DNA of 64,000 nucleotides from Paenibacillus_S sp043945595 (GCF_043945595.1 NZ_JBIFNP010000001.1:1178001-1242000), one strand, 5' to 3'. Positions 37,714-47,022 are shown, counted from the first letter of the stretch. A program made the numbers and translations. Notes: a model not told the origin generated them from the sequence alone.

Positions 37714-37793
37714 ATTTATAAATTTTCGGGGTCCCCGCAAAGTACCTGAATCCGCTTCGAAGCAAAAGCCCCACTTTGTGGGGTTATTTTATG
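37714..37793 (+). repeat. Dispersed repeat R1, copy A (structured)
   Basis: An 80-base block matching 46304-46383 at 74 of 80 positions without gaps. It contains the palindromes CGGGGTCCCCG and GCTTCGAAGC and a CCCCAC-TTT-GTGGGG hairpin followed by TTATTTT. It lies right after the ispG terminator and before the deacetylase gene. Confidence 0.8.
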
Positions 37794-37862
37794 CAAAATG
37801 TATATTTTTACCTTCAGGTACAAATAACATAACAAGACTAGCATGAGGAAGGATGAGTAGGT

Positions 37863-38642
37863 ATGGTTTACGGAAAGCAAGCGGCACGCCTTGGCGCCGC
37901 GATGATGCTGCTGACAGGGCTTGTATTTGCCGGCGTTTCGCCTCTCTCCGCGGAAGAGCCTTCACAGCCGCCGCAGAAGAAAATAGCTGTCGTGATCGAC
38001 GATCTGGGCAACGATATGATGGGCACCAAAGAAATAATGGAGCTGCCTGTGCCTTTTACAGTAGCCGTGATGCCGTTTCTGCCCACGACCAAGCGGGACG
38101 CCGAATGGGCGCACAAGCTGGGACATGACGTATTGATCCACATGCCGATGGAGCCGGTGAAGGGCAAGAAGAGCTGGCTCGGGCCCGGTGCAATTACGAC
38201 CGATTTGTCGGATGACGAGATTCGCAAGCGGGTATTGGCTGCAATCGAAGAGGTTCCTTTTGCCATCGGCATGAACAATCATATGGGCTCGAAGGTGACG
38301 GCGGACAAGCGGGTGATGCGCATTGTGCTTGAAGTGTGCAAGGAGAAAAACCTGATTTATCTCGACAGCAAAACGTCCCATAAAAGTGTGGTCAAAGCGA
38401 TGGCCCAGGAATTGGGCGTAAGGACGCTGGAAAATAATTTGTTCATGGATGATATCTACACCCGTGAGCACATTGTTAAACAAGCCTTGAAGCTCCAAAA
38501 GCAGGTGGACGCCAACGAGGCTACGGTAGTCATCGGGCATGTCGGTCCGCCCGGAAAACATACCGCAGCCGTATTGAAGCAGTCCGTTCCTACTTTACAG
38601 AAGAAAGGCCAATTCGTAACCATTTCCAAGCTGGCTCCTTAG
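37863..38642 (+). CDS. Divergent polysaccharide deacetylase family protein (YibQ-like)
   Basis: 259 residues with a signal peptide (AAMMLLTGLVFAGVSPLSA). The family (DUF610/YibQ) is related to carbohydrate esterase 4 deacetylases: KIAVVIDDLGND, LIHMPMEP, GMNNHMGS, YLDSKTS and VVIGHVGPP keep Asp/His residues at metal-site positions. Probably exported and acts on cell-wall or other glycans; substrate unproven. Its 3' end overlaps the convergent amidase gene by 53 bases. Confidence 0.85.
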   Translation: MVYGKQAARLGAAMMLLTGLVFAGVSPLSAEEPSQPPQKKIAVVIDDLGNDMMGTKEIMELPVPFTVAVMPFLPTTKRDAEWAHKLGHDVLIHMPMEPVKGKKSWLGPGAITTDLSDDEIRKRVLAAIEEVPFAIGMNNHMGSKVTADKRVMRIVLEVCKEKNLIYLDSKTSHKSVVKAMAQELGVRTLENNLFMDDIYTREHIVKQALKLQKQVDANEATVVIGHVGPPGKHTAAVLKQSVPTLQKKGQFVTISKLAP

Positions 38643-39354
38643 GGGCCGGCTTTTCCGTCAGAAAGGTGATGACCCCTTGAGCGATCGAATCCGCAAGCTG
38701 TTTTTGCTTCTGCGGCTTGGTCATCTGCTCCCGGTCCGACGGGTTTGAGATAAAACCCATTTCAACGATGACGGCAGGCACCTGAATATTTTTTAACAAA
38801 TAAAAGGTTTTGCCGTAAACGGGTTCCTCCGTCGTTCCGTATAATCGGTTAAGCGAACCCTGCATGGCGGTGGCCAGCCTTTTGCTTTCATTCGATTTTT
38901 GATGCAGAACGACAGGACCGCGTCTTCCGCTGCGTGCGGCCCAATTGACATGCAGGCTGATAACGGCCTTCGGGCGAATTTCATTAGCCAAATGACTGCG
39001 CTGGGACAAGTCCTTCAAATGTCTGGAGCGTGTACGGAACCAGCGGTTTTCCCCGCTTAATGCATAATCCTCCACCCGGTTCATCAGTACCCGGTAGCCC
39101 TTGTCGCGCAGGACGCTGTAGGTCAGCTTGGCCATTTCCAGGTTAATATCCTTTTCATACAGCTCACCGTGAAGCGTGCCGCTGTCGATGCCGCCATGGC
39201 CTACATCAATCAGCACATCCACATCGGTAAGTATCGGATTTTTCTGTGATGAAAGAGGAGGGGCCGATCCCTTTGCATCGACGGTACGAATGGAGAGCAT
39301 GGGAAGCGAAATGGCAGTAACGAGAAGCAGGATCGTTGCGATCCGTTTATGCAT
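38590..39354 (-). CDS. N-acetylmuramoyl-L-alanine amidase (CwlD-like, Amidase_3)
   Basis: 254 residues from ATG 39352-39354 (AGGAGTGAGC upstream). N-terminal signal/anchor (IATILLLVTAISLPML). Zinc amidase motifs: DVGHGGIDSG, EKDINLE (Glu ligand), SLHVN (His ligand) and the catalytic Glu in VEMGF. This resembles CwlD, needed to make spore-cortex muramic lactam, but general AmiC-like amidases look similar. Convergent and overlapping with the deacetylase gene; CwlD and a PdaA-type deacetylase cooperate in cortex formation, although the neighbour is YibQ-like rather than PdaA. Confidence 0.88.
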   Translation of the reverse strand: MHKRIATILLLVTAISLPMLSIRTVDAKGSAPPLSSQKNPILTDVDVLIDVGHGGIDSGTLHGELYEKDINLEMAKLTYSVLRDKGYRVLMNRVEDYALSGENRWFRTRSRHLKDLSQRSHLANEIRPKAVISLHVNWAARSGRRGPVVLHQKSNESKRLATAMQGSLNRLYGTTEEPVYGKTFYLLKNIQVPAVIVEMGFISNPSDREQMTKPQKQKQLADSIAQGVITFLTEKPAPKEPAWKWLRIGLSSVK

Positions 39355-39542
39355 AAGCTCACTCCTGTCCGAACATGAAATACAGAGATCGACCTCTATA
39401 GAGTTCTCAGAGGCACAATTCTCATGCATCCCAGAAAACTTTCTCACAAAGCGATTAATGAATCCAGTTCAGGGGAATACTACCAGTAAAAGCTGGTCTT
39501 GATTTGAGAGCAGGGAAAGCGTAAAGATGGAGGAGGTTGTCC

Positions 39543-41249
39543 ATGATGAACATTAGTGTCATTCTGATGGTCATTCAATTATTTTTTGCCGTTGTGATCG
39601 GGCTCTATTTTTGGAATTTATTGCGTAATCAACAAACGAACCGGACGGCGGTAGACAAAGAGTCGAAGAAAGAGCTCGAGAAGCTGAGGAAGCTCCGCTC
39701 GATTTCATTAAATAAACCGCTGGCGGAGAAGACGCGACCTAGCGCCATGAACGATATCGTAGGTCAAAAGGAAGGGCTGCGCGCCTTAAAAGCGGCGTTA
39801 TGCGGTGCCAATCCGCAGCATATTATTATTTACGGACCTCCGGGCGTCGGGAAGACGGCAGCCGCCAGAGTCGTTTTGGAGGAAGCGAAAAAGAATCCGG
39901 AATCTCCTTTTCGCAATGATGCGAAATTTACGGAGGTCGATGCAACGACGGCACGCTTCGATGAACGCGGAATCGCCGATCCTTTGATCGGCTCGGTGCA
40001 TGACCCTATCTACCAAGGGGCCGGAGCGATGGGGGTAGCCGGCATTCCCCAGCCCAAAGCAGGAGCGGTGACGAAAGCGCACGGCGGCATTCTGTTTATT
40101 GATGAAATCGGTGAATTACATCCGCACCAAATGAATAAATTATTAAAGGTACTTGAGGACCGCAAGGTATATCTGGAAAGCGCCTATTACAATTCAGAGG
40201 ATACGAACATTCCGGGCTATATTCATGATATTTTCCAAAACGGCCTGCCCGCCGATTTTCGTCTGGTCGGAGCAACGACGAGGAACCCGCAGGAGCTTCC
40301 TCCGGCTATCCGCTCCAGATGTATGGAAATTTATTTCCGCCCGCTGCTGCCGGATGAAATCGGACAGATTGCTGAAAATGCTTTGAAAAAAATCGGTTTT
40401 CCCGATAATCCCGCAGCCGTCGAGGTTGTCAAGAAGCATGCGACCAACGGCAGGGAGGCGGTCAATATCGTTCAGCTGGCCGCAGGGATGGCATTAACGG
40501 ACGGACGAAAAGAAATGTCGGTCTCCGATGTGGAGTGGGTCGTTAACAGCTCCCAGATCCCGCCAAGACCGGAGAGAAAAATCGGCTCCAAGCCGGAAGT
40601 CGGTTTCGTCAATGGTTTGGCCGTATACGGGCCGAATTTGGGGACGCTGCTTGAAATTGAGGTTACCGCCATTCCGGTGATCCAGCCGGGCACAGGCCGG
40701 TTTACGATAACCGGCGTTGTCGATGAGGAAGAGATGGGCGGCGGCTCGAGAACGATCCGTAGAAAAAGCATGGCCCGCGGCTCGGTAGAAAACGTGCTGA
40801 CCGTTCTCCGCAGGCTCGGCATGAACCCATATGACTTTGACCTTCATATTAACTTCCCGGGAGGCACGCCGATCGACGGTCCTTCTGCCGGCGTCTCGAT
40901 GGCTACGGCGATCGCTTCCGCGATGAAGAAAATACCGGTCGATAACCATCTGGCGATGACAGGCGAGGTTGGGATTCACGGTAAGGTCAAGCCGGTCGGC
41001 GGCGTCGTCGCCAAGGTGGAGGCCGCTTTTCAGGCCGGAGCGACCAAGGTTTTGATACCGAAGGAAAACTGGCAGGAGATTTTTGCCGGACTTGAGGGGC
41101 TCGAGGTGGTTCCGGTGGATTCGGTTGAGGAAGTGCTGTTCCATGCTTTGAACCTTGAAGCTTCCATCATGACGGAAAGCGCCGGAGTTCAGCCGGACTT
41201 GCTTCCTTCCGCTTCGGTTACGATATTGCACGCTGACGGGTTGGAATAA
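39543..41249 (+). CDS. lonB: ATP-dependent protease LonB
   Basis: About 568 residues from ATG 39543, six bases after GGAGG; a TTG at 39537 is the alternative. An N-terminal membrane segment (VILMVIQLFFAVVIGLYFW) is followed by an AAA+ module with Walker A YGPPGVGKT and Walker B GGILFIDEIGELH. The Lon protease domain has catalytic Ser in DGPSAGVSM and Lys in VKPVGGVVAKVEA. LonB in B. subtilis is a forespore-linked protease next to lonA, as here. The stop lies within a hairpin followed by T residues. Confidence 0.95.
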   Translation: MMNISVILMVIQLFFAVVIGLYFWNLLRNQQTNRTAVDKESKKELEKLRKLRSISLNKPLAEKTRPSAMNDIVGQKEGLRALKAALCGANPQHIIIYGPPGVGKTAAARVVLEEAKKNPESPFRNDAKFTEVDATTARFDERGIADPLIGSVHDPIYQGAGAMGVAGIPQPKAGAVTKAHGGILFIDEIGELHPHQMNKLLKVLEDRKVYLESAYYNSEDTNIPGYIHDIFQNGLPADFRLVGATTRNPQELPPAIRSRCMEIYFRPLLPDEIGQIAENALKKIGFPDNPAAVEVVKKHATNGREAVNIVQLAAGMALTDGRKEMSVSDVEWVVNSSQIPPRPERKIGSKPEVGFVNGLAVYGPNLGTLLEIEVTAIPVIQPGTGRFTITGVVDEEEMGGGSRTIRRKSMARGSVENVLTVLRRLGMNPYDFDLHINFPGGTPIDGPSAGVSMATAIASAMKKIPVDNHLAMTGEVGIHGKVKPVGGVVAKVEAAFQAGATKVLIPKENWQEIFAGLEGLEVVPVDSVEEVLFHALNLEASIMTESAGVQPDLLPSASVTILHADGLE

Positions 41250-41278
41250 CTATTCAACCCGCCGGCGTCTCTTTTTTT
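41237..41278 (+). terminator. Terminator at the end of lonB
   Basis: CGGGTTG (41237-41243) pairs with CAACCCG (41255-41261); TTTTTTTT follows within ten bases. Confidence 0.5.
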
Positions 41279-41318
41279 TCTGTGAAAAGAGGCTTACCGC
41301 CTATTTTTTCCATGGCGA

Positions 41319-41348
41319 TTGGTGTTTTGAATTTAATTTTGATAAAAT
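41319..41348 (+). promoter_or_regulatory. Weak candidate promoter of lonA
   Basis: TTGGTG (41319-41324), 18-base spacer, TAAAAT (41343-41348), in an A+T-rich stretch ahead of lonA. Confidence 0.3.
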
Positions 41349-41473
41349 GATTCCTACAGCTATTGGTTTCGTTTGAGTGCTTGCTTTTAAGGTCATGCTA
41401 AAAGGAGCACGCTTGATGATTGGTTGCAACGAAGTCAACTTTGCTTAAGCAAAGTCTTGGGAGGTGCTCTAGG

Positions 41474-43808
41474 ATGGGACCGAGTAAAAATAAGGTGCGG
41501 CGCTTGCCCTTGCTTCCTTTGCGCGGACTGCTTGTATACCCGAGCATGGTGCTTCATCTGGATGTGGGCAGGGAAAAGTCGGTGAAGGCGCTGGAAAAGT
41601 CGATGGTGGATGACAGTATGATCCTCCTTTGCTCTCAATCCGAGGTGAACATTGAAGAGCCGACAACTGAAGATATATACCGCATCGGAACGATCGCCAA
41701 AGTAAGGCAGATGCTGAAGCTGCCTAACGGTACGATTCGTGTGCTTGTCGAGGGCGTAGTGCGGGCTGAAATTATTGAATTTATTTCCAATGATGAGTAT
41801 TACGAGGTTCAAATTAAAGAGCTGCCTGAGCAGGAGTCGACCGATTCCGAAGTGGATGCGTTAATGCGGACGGTATTAACTCAGTTTGAAAATTATATTA
41901 ATCTGTCCAAGAAAGTAACGCCGGAAACGTTAGCCGCCGTTTCGGATATCGATGAGCCGGGCCGGCTGGCCGATGTGATCTGCAGTCATTTATCGTTGAA
42001 AATCAAGGATAAGCAGGAAATTCTGGAAACCATCGATGTGAAGGAACGGCTGGAAAAGCTGCTGGCGATATTGAACAACGAGCGCGAAGTATTGGAGCTT
42101 GAGCGCAAAATCAGCCAGCGCGTGAAGAAGCAGATGGAGAAGACCCAGAAGGAATATTACCTTCGGGAGCAGATGAAAGCCATTCAGAAGGAGCTGGGTG
42201 ACAAGGAAGGCCGTGCGGGAGAGGTAGAGGAGCTGCGCTCTCAGCTGGCCGAGGCTCAAGTACCGGAGAAGGTCAAGGAACGCATCGAGAAGGAAATTGA
42301 CCGTCTGGAGAAAATGCCGGCGACTTCCGCCGAAGGCGGCGTCATCCGCAATTATATCGATTGGCTGCTGGGTCTGCCATGGTCTCATTTCACAGAAGAT
42401 GATCTGGATATTAACCGCGCCGAAGAGATTCTGAATCAGGATCATTACGGCTTGGAGAAGCCGAAGGAGCGGGTGCTGGAATATTTGGCCGTGCAGCAGC
42501 TGGTGAAGAAGCTGAAAGGGCCTATCCTCTGCCTTGTCGGGCCTCCCGGGGTCGGTAAGACCTCGATCGCCCGTTCGATCGCCCGCTCGCTTGGCCGCGA
42601 GTTCATCCGCATTTCGCTGGGCGGCGTAAGGGATGAGGCGGAAATCCGCGGACACCGCCGCACATATGTGGGAGCGATGCCCGGGCGGATTATTCAGGGA
42701 ATGAAAAATGCCGGCACAGCCAATCCGGTCTTCTTGCTTGATGAGATCGATAAAATGGCGATGGATTTCCGCGGCGATCCGGCGTCCGCACTGCTCGAGG
42801 TGCTGGATCCGGAGCAGAACAGCACGTTCAGCGATCATTATATCGAAGTGCCGTTCGATCTATCGAACGTTATGTTCGTGACGACGGCCAATGCGGTGCA
42901 CAACATCCCGCGGCCGCTGCTGAACCGTATGGAGGTTCTGTACATTCCGGGCTATACCGAGATCGAGAAGCTGCATATCGGTCGCAATTATTTGCTGCCG
43001 AAGCAGGAGAAGGATCACGGCCTGCAGGAAGGCCAGCTGAATGTAGACGATGCTGCGCTGATGCGCATTGTAAGGGAATATACGCGGGAAGCCGGCGTTC
43101 GTAATCTGGAGCAGCAGATTTCTTCGGTTTGCCGTAAAGCGGCGAAGCAGCTCGTATCGGGTCTCACGAATGCCGTGCAGGTACGGTATGACAGCGTGAA
43201 GGATTATCTCGGTCTCGCCGAAATTCCGCTTCGGCGTTGCCGAGGAATTCGACCAGATCGGGGCGGTGACCGGTCTTGCCTGAACCGAGGTCGGCGGCGA
43301 CACGCTGGTTATCGAGGTGACGGTGATGCCGGGCAACGGCAAGCTGACGCTCACAGGCAAGCTGGGCGACGTCATGAAGGAATCGGCGCAGGCCGCCTTC
43401 AGCTACACGCGTTCCCGTGTGGAGCAGCTGAGAATTCCCCCGGATTTCCATGAGAAGGTGGACATCCACATCCATATTCCGGAGGGGGCCATTCCGAAGG
43501 ATGGGCCATCCGCGGGGATTACGATGGGAACGGCGCTGATCTCGGCGCTGACGAATATTCCGGTCTCCAAGGAAGTGGCGATGACCGGTGAGATTACGCT
43601 CCGCGGCAGAGTGCTGCCGATCGGCGGGTTGAAGGAGAAGAGCCTTGCCGCGCACCGCGCCGGCATCCGCCGGATCATTATCCCCCGCGATAATGTGAAG
43701 GATATCGAGGAAATTCCCGAGAGCGTGCGCAGCGATCTGACATTTATTCCTGTGGCCCACATGGATGAAGTGCTGGAGCATGCTTTAGTCAAGCCCGTAG
43801 GCGTGTAA
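41474..43808 (+). pseudogene. lonA: ATP-dependent protease Lon (LonA), frameshift plus in-frame TGA
   Basis: ATG 41474 follows GGAGGTG. N-terminal LAN domain (RRLPLLPLRGLLVYP), AAA+ module with Walker A GPPGVGKT and Walker B VFLLDEIDKM, then the protease domain with DGPSAGITM (catalytic Ser) and LKEKSLAAHRAG (Lys). The frame is lost at about 43221-43226: removing one base gives FGVAEEFDQIGAVTGLA. The codon at 43281-43283 is then TGA where TGG (Trp of the conserved GLAWT) is expected. Repaired length is about 777 residues. Read literally, the product lacks the protease active site. Two lesions within 60 bases could mean a real null allele or a poorly resolved stretch. Confidence 0.92.
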
Positions 43809-43864
43809 CGCTAACGTTAATGAGCTATGAACTGCGAATGATAAGATAGAAATGAGTGAACGAC

Positions 43865-44518
43865 ATGAAGGTCAATCAGGCTGAATTTATTATCAGCGCA
43901 GTTGGTCCGAGTCAGTATCCTCCCGACGCCTTGCCGGAAATTGCTCTGGCAGGGCGTTCGAATGTCGGGAAGTCCTCACTGATCAATCGGATGATCCAGC
44001 GCAAAAATCTGGCCAGGACAAGCTCCAAGCCGGGAAAAACACAGCAGCTGAATTATTATAAAATCAATTCGGACTTATTTTTCGTCGATTTGCCGGGATA
44101 CGGGTATGCACAGGTGTCCAAATCGAAGCGGGAAATCTGGGGCAAGTTCATCGAAGAATATTTGCTTCACCGTGAGTTTCTGAAGCTGGTGCTGCTGGTC
44201 ATCGATCTTAGGCATCCGCCTTCGAAGGATGACCAGGCCATGTACGACTGGCTGAAACACAACGGGGTGCCCGTCTGTGTCGTTACGACCAAAGCGGATA
44301 AGATTTCGAAAGGGCAGTGGCAGAAGCACGTTAAAATCGTGAAGGAAACGCTGCAGTTCGATAAATCCGATCCGTTCGTCCTTTTTTCCTCCGAGCTGGG
44401 GCTCGGGAAGGACGAGCTTTGGCAAATCATCGAGGAGAAAATAGGCTACGGTCAGCCGCAGCAAGGCCAGGAGGAGGATGCGTTCCTCGACGCCTCCGCT
44501 GCCGACCAGCCTTCCTGA
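43865..44518 (+). CDS. engB: Ribosome biogenesis GTPase YsxC/EngB
   Basis: About 217 residues from ATG 43865; GTG 43856 is an alternative start. TRAFAC-class GTPase needed for late 50S assembly: G1 GRSNVGKSS, G3 VDLPGYG, G4 TTKADK and a G5-like FSSELGLG. In B. subtilis ysxC also follows lonA. A terminator follows at 44622-44660. Confidence 0.95.
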   Translation: MKVNQAEFIISAVGPSQYPPDALPEIALAGRSNVGKSSLINRMIQRKNLARTSSKPGKTQQLNYYKINSDLFFVDLPGYGYAQVSKSKREIWGKFIEEYLLHREFLKLVLLVIDLRHPPSKDDQAMYDWLKHNGVPVCVVTTKADKISKGQWQKHVKIVKETLQFDKSDPFVLFSSELGLGKDELWQIIEEKIGYGQPQQGQEEDAFLDASAADQPS

Positions 44519-44909
44519 TCCAACGGGGCAAGGCGGCTGCCGCCGACCGCCAAGGTTCGACGGCCGTCATGCGCTGCCGGCCAACGCGCTCGGATTCGTG
44601 CGCATGGGTCTGTTAAAGTTCAGCCGTTCAAGAGAGTTTCCTTTCTTGGACGGCTTTTTGTTGTTTCAGGAAAATGAGGACAAGGGTAAGTAAAGAGGAG
44701 AAAAGGATAAGGGGAACTTTACGAGGGAATTAAAGGGATTTATATGAAACCTATGTTTCTTCCGAGGAAAAAGCAGATTTTTCAGAAATTCAACGGAATT
44801 CCATGGTTGGCGTGCAGGATTATTAAATATTTATGTAGTATAATGTATAGAGAACAAGAGAATAGCAGTAAGGCTTCAGCGTTCGAAAACAAAGAATCGA
44901 GGGATTTTT
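44519..44909. other. Intergenic stretch between engB and the next gene
   Basis: 391 bases. It contains the engB terminator (44622-44660), then an A+T-rich zone with TATAAT at 44839-44844 but no matching -35 at normal spacing. No gene is supported. Confidence 0.5.
44622..44660 (+). terminator. Terminator of engB
   Basis: AGCCGTTCAAGA (44622-44633) pairs with TCTTGGACGGCT (44644-44655) with one G-U pair, followed by TTTTTG. Confidence 0.8.
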
Positions 44910-45497
44910 ATGGCAAATAGGTTAGCGACCGAATACGTCAAAACCTGCCTACAGTTAACGGAAGCCGAGATGGCCATGTTTATTCAGATGTTTGTCGATC
45001 ATCAAGCTTCTTTGCAAGTCAAAGTGCTTGAAAACGGAAATCAAGAGGTGGTACTGCTCGACGATGCAGGTCAAGAGATTGTGTTATCGTTTGAACGCAA
45101 GTTCAACACGTATGTTTGCCAAGGCTCTTGCCGCATTACGAACAAAAACCTGGTTAACCTGATGCGTAAGGCGGTTGCCGCTTTTAAAGGCAATGCGACG
45201 GTTCACCGAATTTATGAAACTTATGTGATGATTTATGAGTATGAACGCGGCGCAGTCTCCAAAATTGTGGAACGTAAAGGCGGCGAAGACCGGCTGATCT
45301 ACGAATACAAGGACACGGTCGGCATGCTGGAACGGTTATTCCGCAAGGATGAGATTGAACAGGAAATCGGACTGATCAAAAACCAAATCAACCATATGCT
45401 TGATTTAAGAAATGACATACAAGACGTGGCAGTACGCGAGCAAATTGACGGTCGTCTCGGTCAATTGACCCATCGTTTGTTCGTACTCGAAGCTTAA
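44910..45497 (+). CDS. Conserved-looking protein of unknown function (195 residues)
   Basis: I do not recognise a functional family. The first half is strand-rich with VKVLENGNQEVVLLDDAG and a central FNTYVCQGSCRITNKNLVN. The middle holds the Tyr-rich YETYVMIYEYERG, and the end is helical (EIEQEIGLIKNQINHMLDLR). No signal peptide or membrane segment. It sits alone between engB and speD with its own promoter region and a terminator at 45519-45563, so it is a single-gene unit. Codon use is like the housekeeping neighbours. Confidence 0.75.
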   Translation: MANRLATEYVKTCLQLTEAEMAMFIQMFVDHQASLQVKVLENGNQEVVLLDDAGQEIVLSFERKFNTYVCQGSCRITNKNLVNLMRKAVAAFKGNATVHRIYETYVMIYEYERGAVSKIVERKGGEDRLIYEYKDTVGMLERLFRKDEIEQEIGLIKNQINHMLDLRNDIQDVAVREQIDGRLGQLTHRLFVLEA

Positions 45498-45839
45498 TAT
45501 ACATTCCGCGCAGGGGTGAAAACTCTTCCGGTCTTCTTCATAGGAGCCGGGGGAGTTTTTTTTGATTGGCGCCGTTTTCGCCCCACACACGGGACAAGGA
45601 TAGGACATATGTTAGTCAATGTGTGATAAGAAACCAACATTTAGGCATTTGCCAAAAAAAAGTGTTGCATTTCTACCCAATAGATGTTATTTTTATTTTC
45701 GTTGAAAACAAAATAGGAACCAGGATTCACTCAGGACATTGAATGTTGCGAGAGATTATTCCCTCGGGAAGTGAATGACGTAGGTCCGTAGCGGATGAAA
45801 TTTTTCAAACATTTTATTCCTAGGAAGGGGAGCCGAAAG
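45498..45839. other. Intergenic stretch and possible speD leader
   Basis: 342 bases. A terminator for the preceding gene lies at 45519-45563. The rest is A+T-rich (45640-45720) and may hold the speD promoter and leader, but no known riboswitch core is recognised. Confidence 0.45.
45519..45563 (+). terminator. Terminator before speD
   Basis: AAAACTCTTCCGG (45519-45531) pairs with 45547-45559 (two G-U pairs), followed by TTTT. Confidence 0.7.
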
Positions 45840-46241
45840 ATGGAATATTCAACTTTCGGAAGACACGTTGCTGTAGATACTTGGGGAGTGGATTTTGACC
45901 TTCTCAACAATGCAGAATGGTTACAAGCGCAAATGGTAGAAGCTGCGGAGGCATGCGGAGCGAGCGTGATGTCCGTTCAATCCAAACAGTTCGAGCCACA
46001 AGGTGCAACAGTGCTAGTATTATTGTCGGAAAGCCATCTCTCCATTCATACTTATCCTGAGAAGGGTTTTGCCGCGTTGGATTGCTACACCTGTGGCGAA
46101 ACGGTAGATCCTCAATTGGCTATCGATTACATGATTTCCGTACTGAAGCCCGAAACGGCCCATGCGAAGAAGCTGGTACGCGGTATGGGCGAGCTGACCG
46201 TCGAAACACCGGCGCTCAAGCTGGTACAATTAACTAAATAA
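45840..46241 (+). CDS. speD: S-adenosylmethionine decarboxylase proenzyme
   Basis: 133 residues from ATG 45840 (AAGGGGAG upstream); a longer frame from 45795 lacks support. The self-cleaving pyruvoyl enzyme supplies decarboxylated SAM for spermidine synthesis. Cleavage is expected between Glu64 and Ser65 in LLSESHLSIH; His70 and Cys85 (DCYTCG) are the other catalytic residues. Bacillales-type short SpeD. No speE is adjacent. Confidence 0.95.
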   Translation: MEYSTFGRHVAVDTWGVDFDLLNNAEWLQAQMVEAAEACGASVMSVQSKQFEPQGATVLVLLSESHLSIHTYPEKGFAALDCYTCGETVDPQLAIDYMISVLKPETAHAKKLVRGMGELTVETPALKLVQLTK

Positions 46242-46267
46242 TAAACCTCGAGCGACTCGAGAAATGG

Positions 46268-46291
46268 TAACCACGGAGCGATCCGTGGTTA
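46268..46291 (+). terminator. Terminator of speD
   Basis: TAACCACGGA (46268-46277) is perfectly complementary to 46282-46291, followed by TTTGTT. Confidence 0.75.
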
Positions 46292-46303
46292 TTTGTTATC
46301 AGA

Positions 46304-46383
46304 ATTTATAACTTTTCGGGGTCCCCGCGAAGTACCTGAGTCCGCCTCGAAGCATAAGCTCCACTTTGTGGGGTTATTTTATG
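46304..46383 (+). repeat. Dispersed repeat R1, copy B (structured)
   Basis: 80 bases, 74 identical to 37714-37793 with no gaps. It also follows directly after a terminator, that of speD. The C-to-T change in the final hairpin keeps pairing through a G-U pair. Confidence 0.8.
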
Positions 46384-46497
46384 GCCCTCCCCCATACAAT
46401 GAATGGAAGAGGCGACCAAGCCGGCAAGTCCGGATGCAGCTGTACCCGGATAATGACCGGTCCGCAGGTTGCGTTTAAGACGGGGGAGGCACCGAGG

Positions 46498-47022
46498 ATG
46501 CGCTATAGACGAAAATGGCTGTTGTATGGCTTGCTGCTGTTTCTGGCCGGCTGGCCTGCATTTCAAATTTATGAGATGACGGCAGGTCATGCGGAGAAAG
46601 AGGACGCGGGGAAATTGCTGTACCAGGTATCCATGTTCCAGATGGAGCTGCTGAGCAGCTTTATGCAGGATGTAGGGAAGAAGGACACGGGTTCTCTAAA
46701 CGAGCTGCGTCAGGCCGTGTATACGGCCAACTTCACCCATGACCATCTGGTCATGGCCTATGGCGACGACCGGTTAACGCCGCTGAACGGCTTATCGCAG
46801 CTGATGCAGTACGTGATCCGCCTGCAGATCGGCGGCAACCGGCCGCTGAAGCCGGATGAATCCCAGACACTGGTGCAGGTCAGCGAGCTGTTTGCAGAGA
46901 TGTACGATGCTTACGGTCAGCTGCTGTCTTCGAGCAATAAAATCGTTTCCTCACAAAACGACAGACTGCTGGAGGCGGATAAAGCGATGCAGGAGCTGCT
47001 TCGGAAGAAACTGCTTCAATAA
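46498..47022 (+). CDS. Small membrane-anchored protein, function unknown
   Basis: 174 residues from ATG 46498 with GGGGGAGG eight bases upstream. A basic N-terminus and one membrane segment (KWLLYGLLLFLAGWPAFQIY) are followed by an extracytoplasmic helical domain of about 145 residues rich in Gln, Leu and Glu, with a coiled-coil-like end (NDRLLEADKAMQELLRKKL). Not recognised as a known family. It lies between speD and hemA. Confidence 0.65.
   Translation: MRYRRKWLLYGLLLFLAGWPAFQIYEMTAGHAEKEDAGKLLYQVSMFQMELLSSFMQDVGKKDTGSLNELRQAVYTANFTHDHLVMAYGDDRLTPLNGLSQLMQYVIRLQIGGNRPLKPDESQTLVQVSELFAEMYDAYGQLLSSSNKIVSSQNDRLLEADKAMQELLRKKLLQ

Noticed and set aside
37714..37793. Translation of repeat R1 into a similar peptide in both copies
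   Set aside because: Both copies encode a similar peptide only because the DNA is repeated; there is no ribosome site, and the hairpins explain the sequence better.
45405..45608. Minus-strand 67-codon frame with CPVC and CAEC
   Set aside because: It looks faintly like a zinc ribbon but has no ribosome site, covers the terminator at 45519-45563 and overlaps the end of the 44910 gene.
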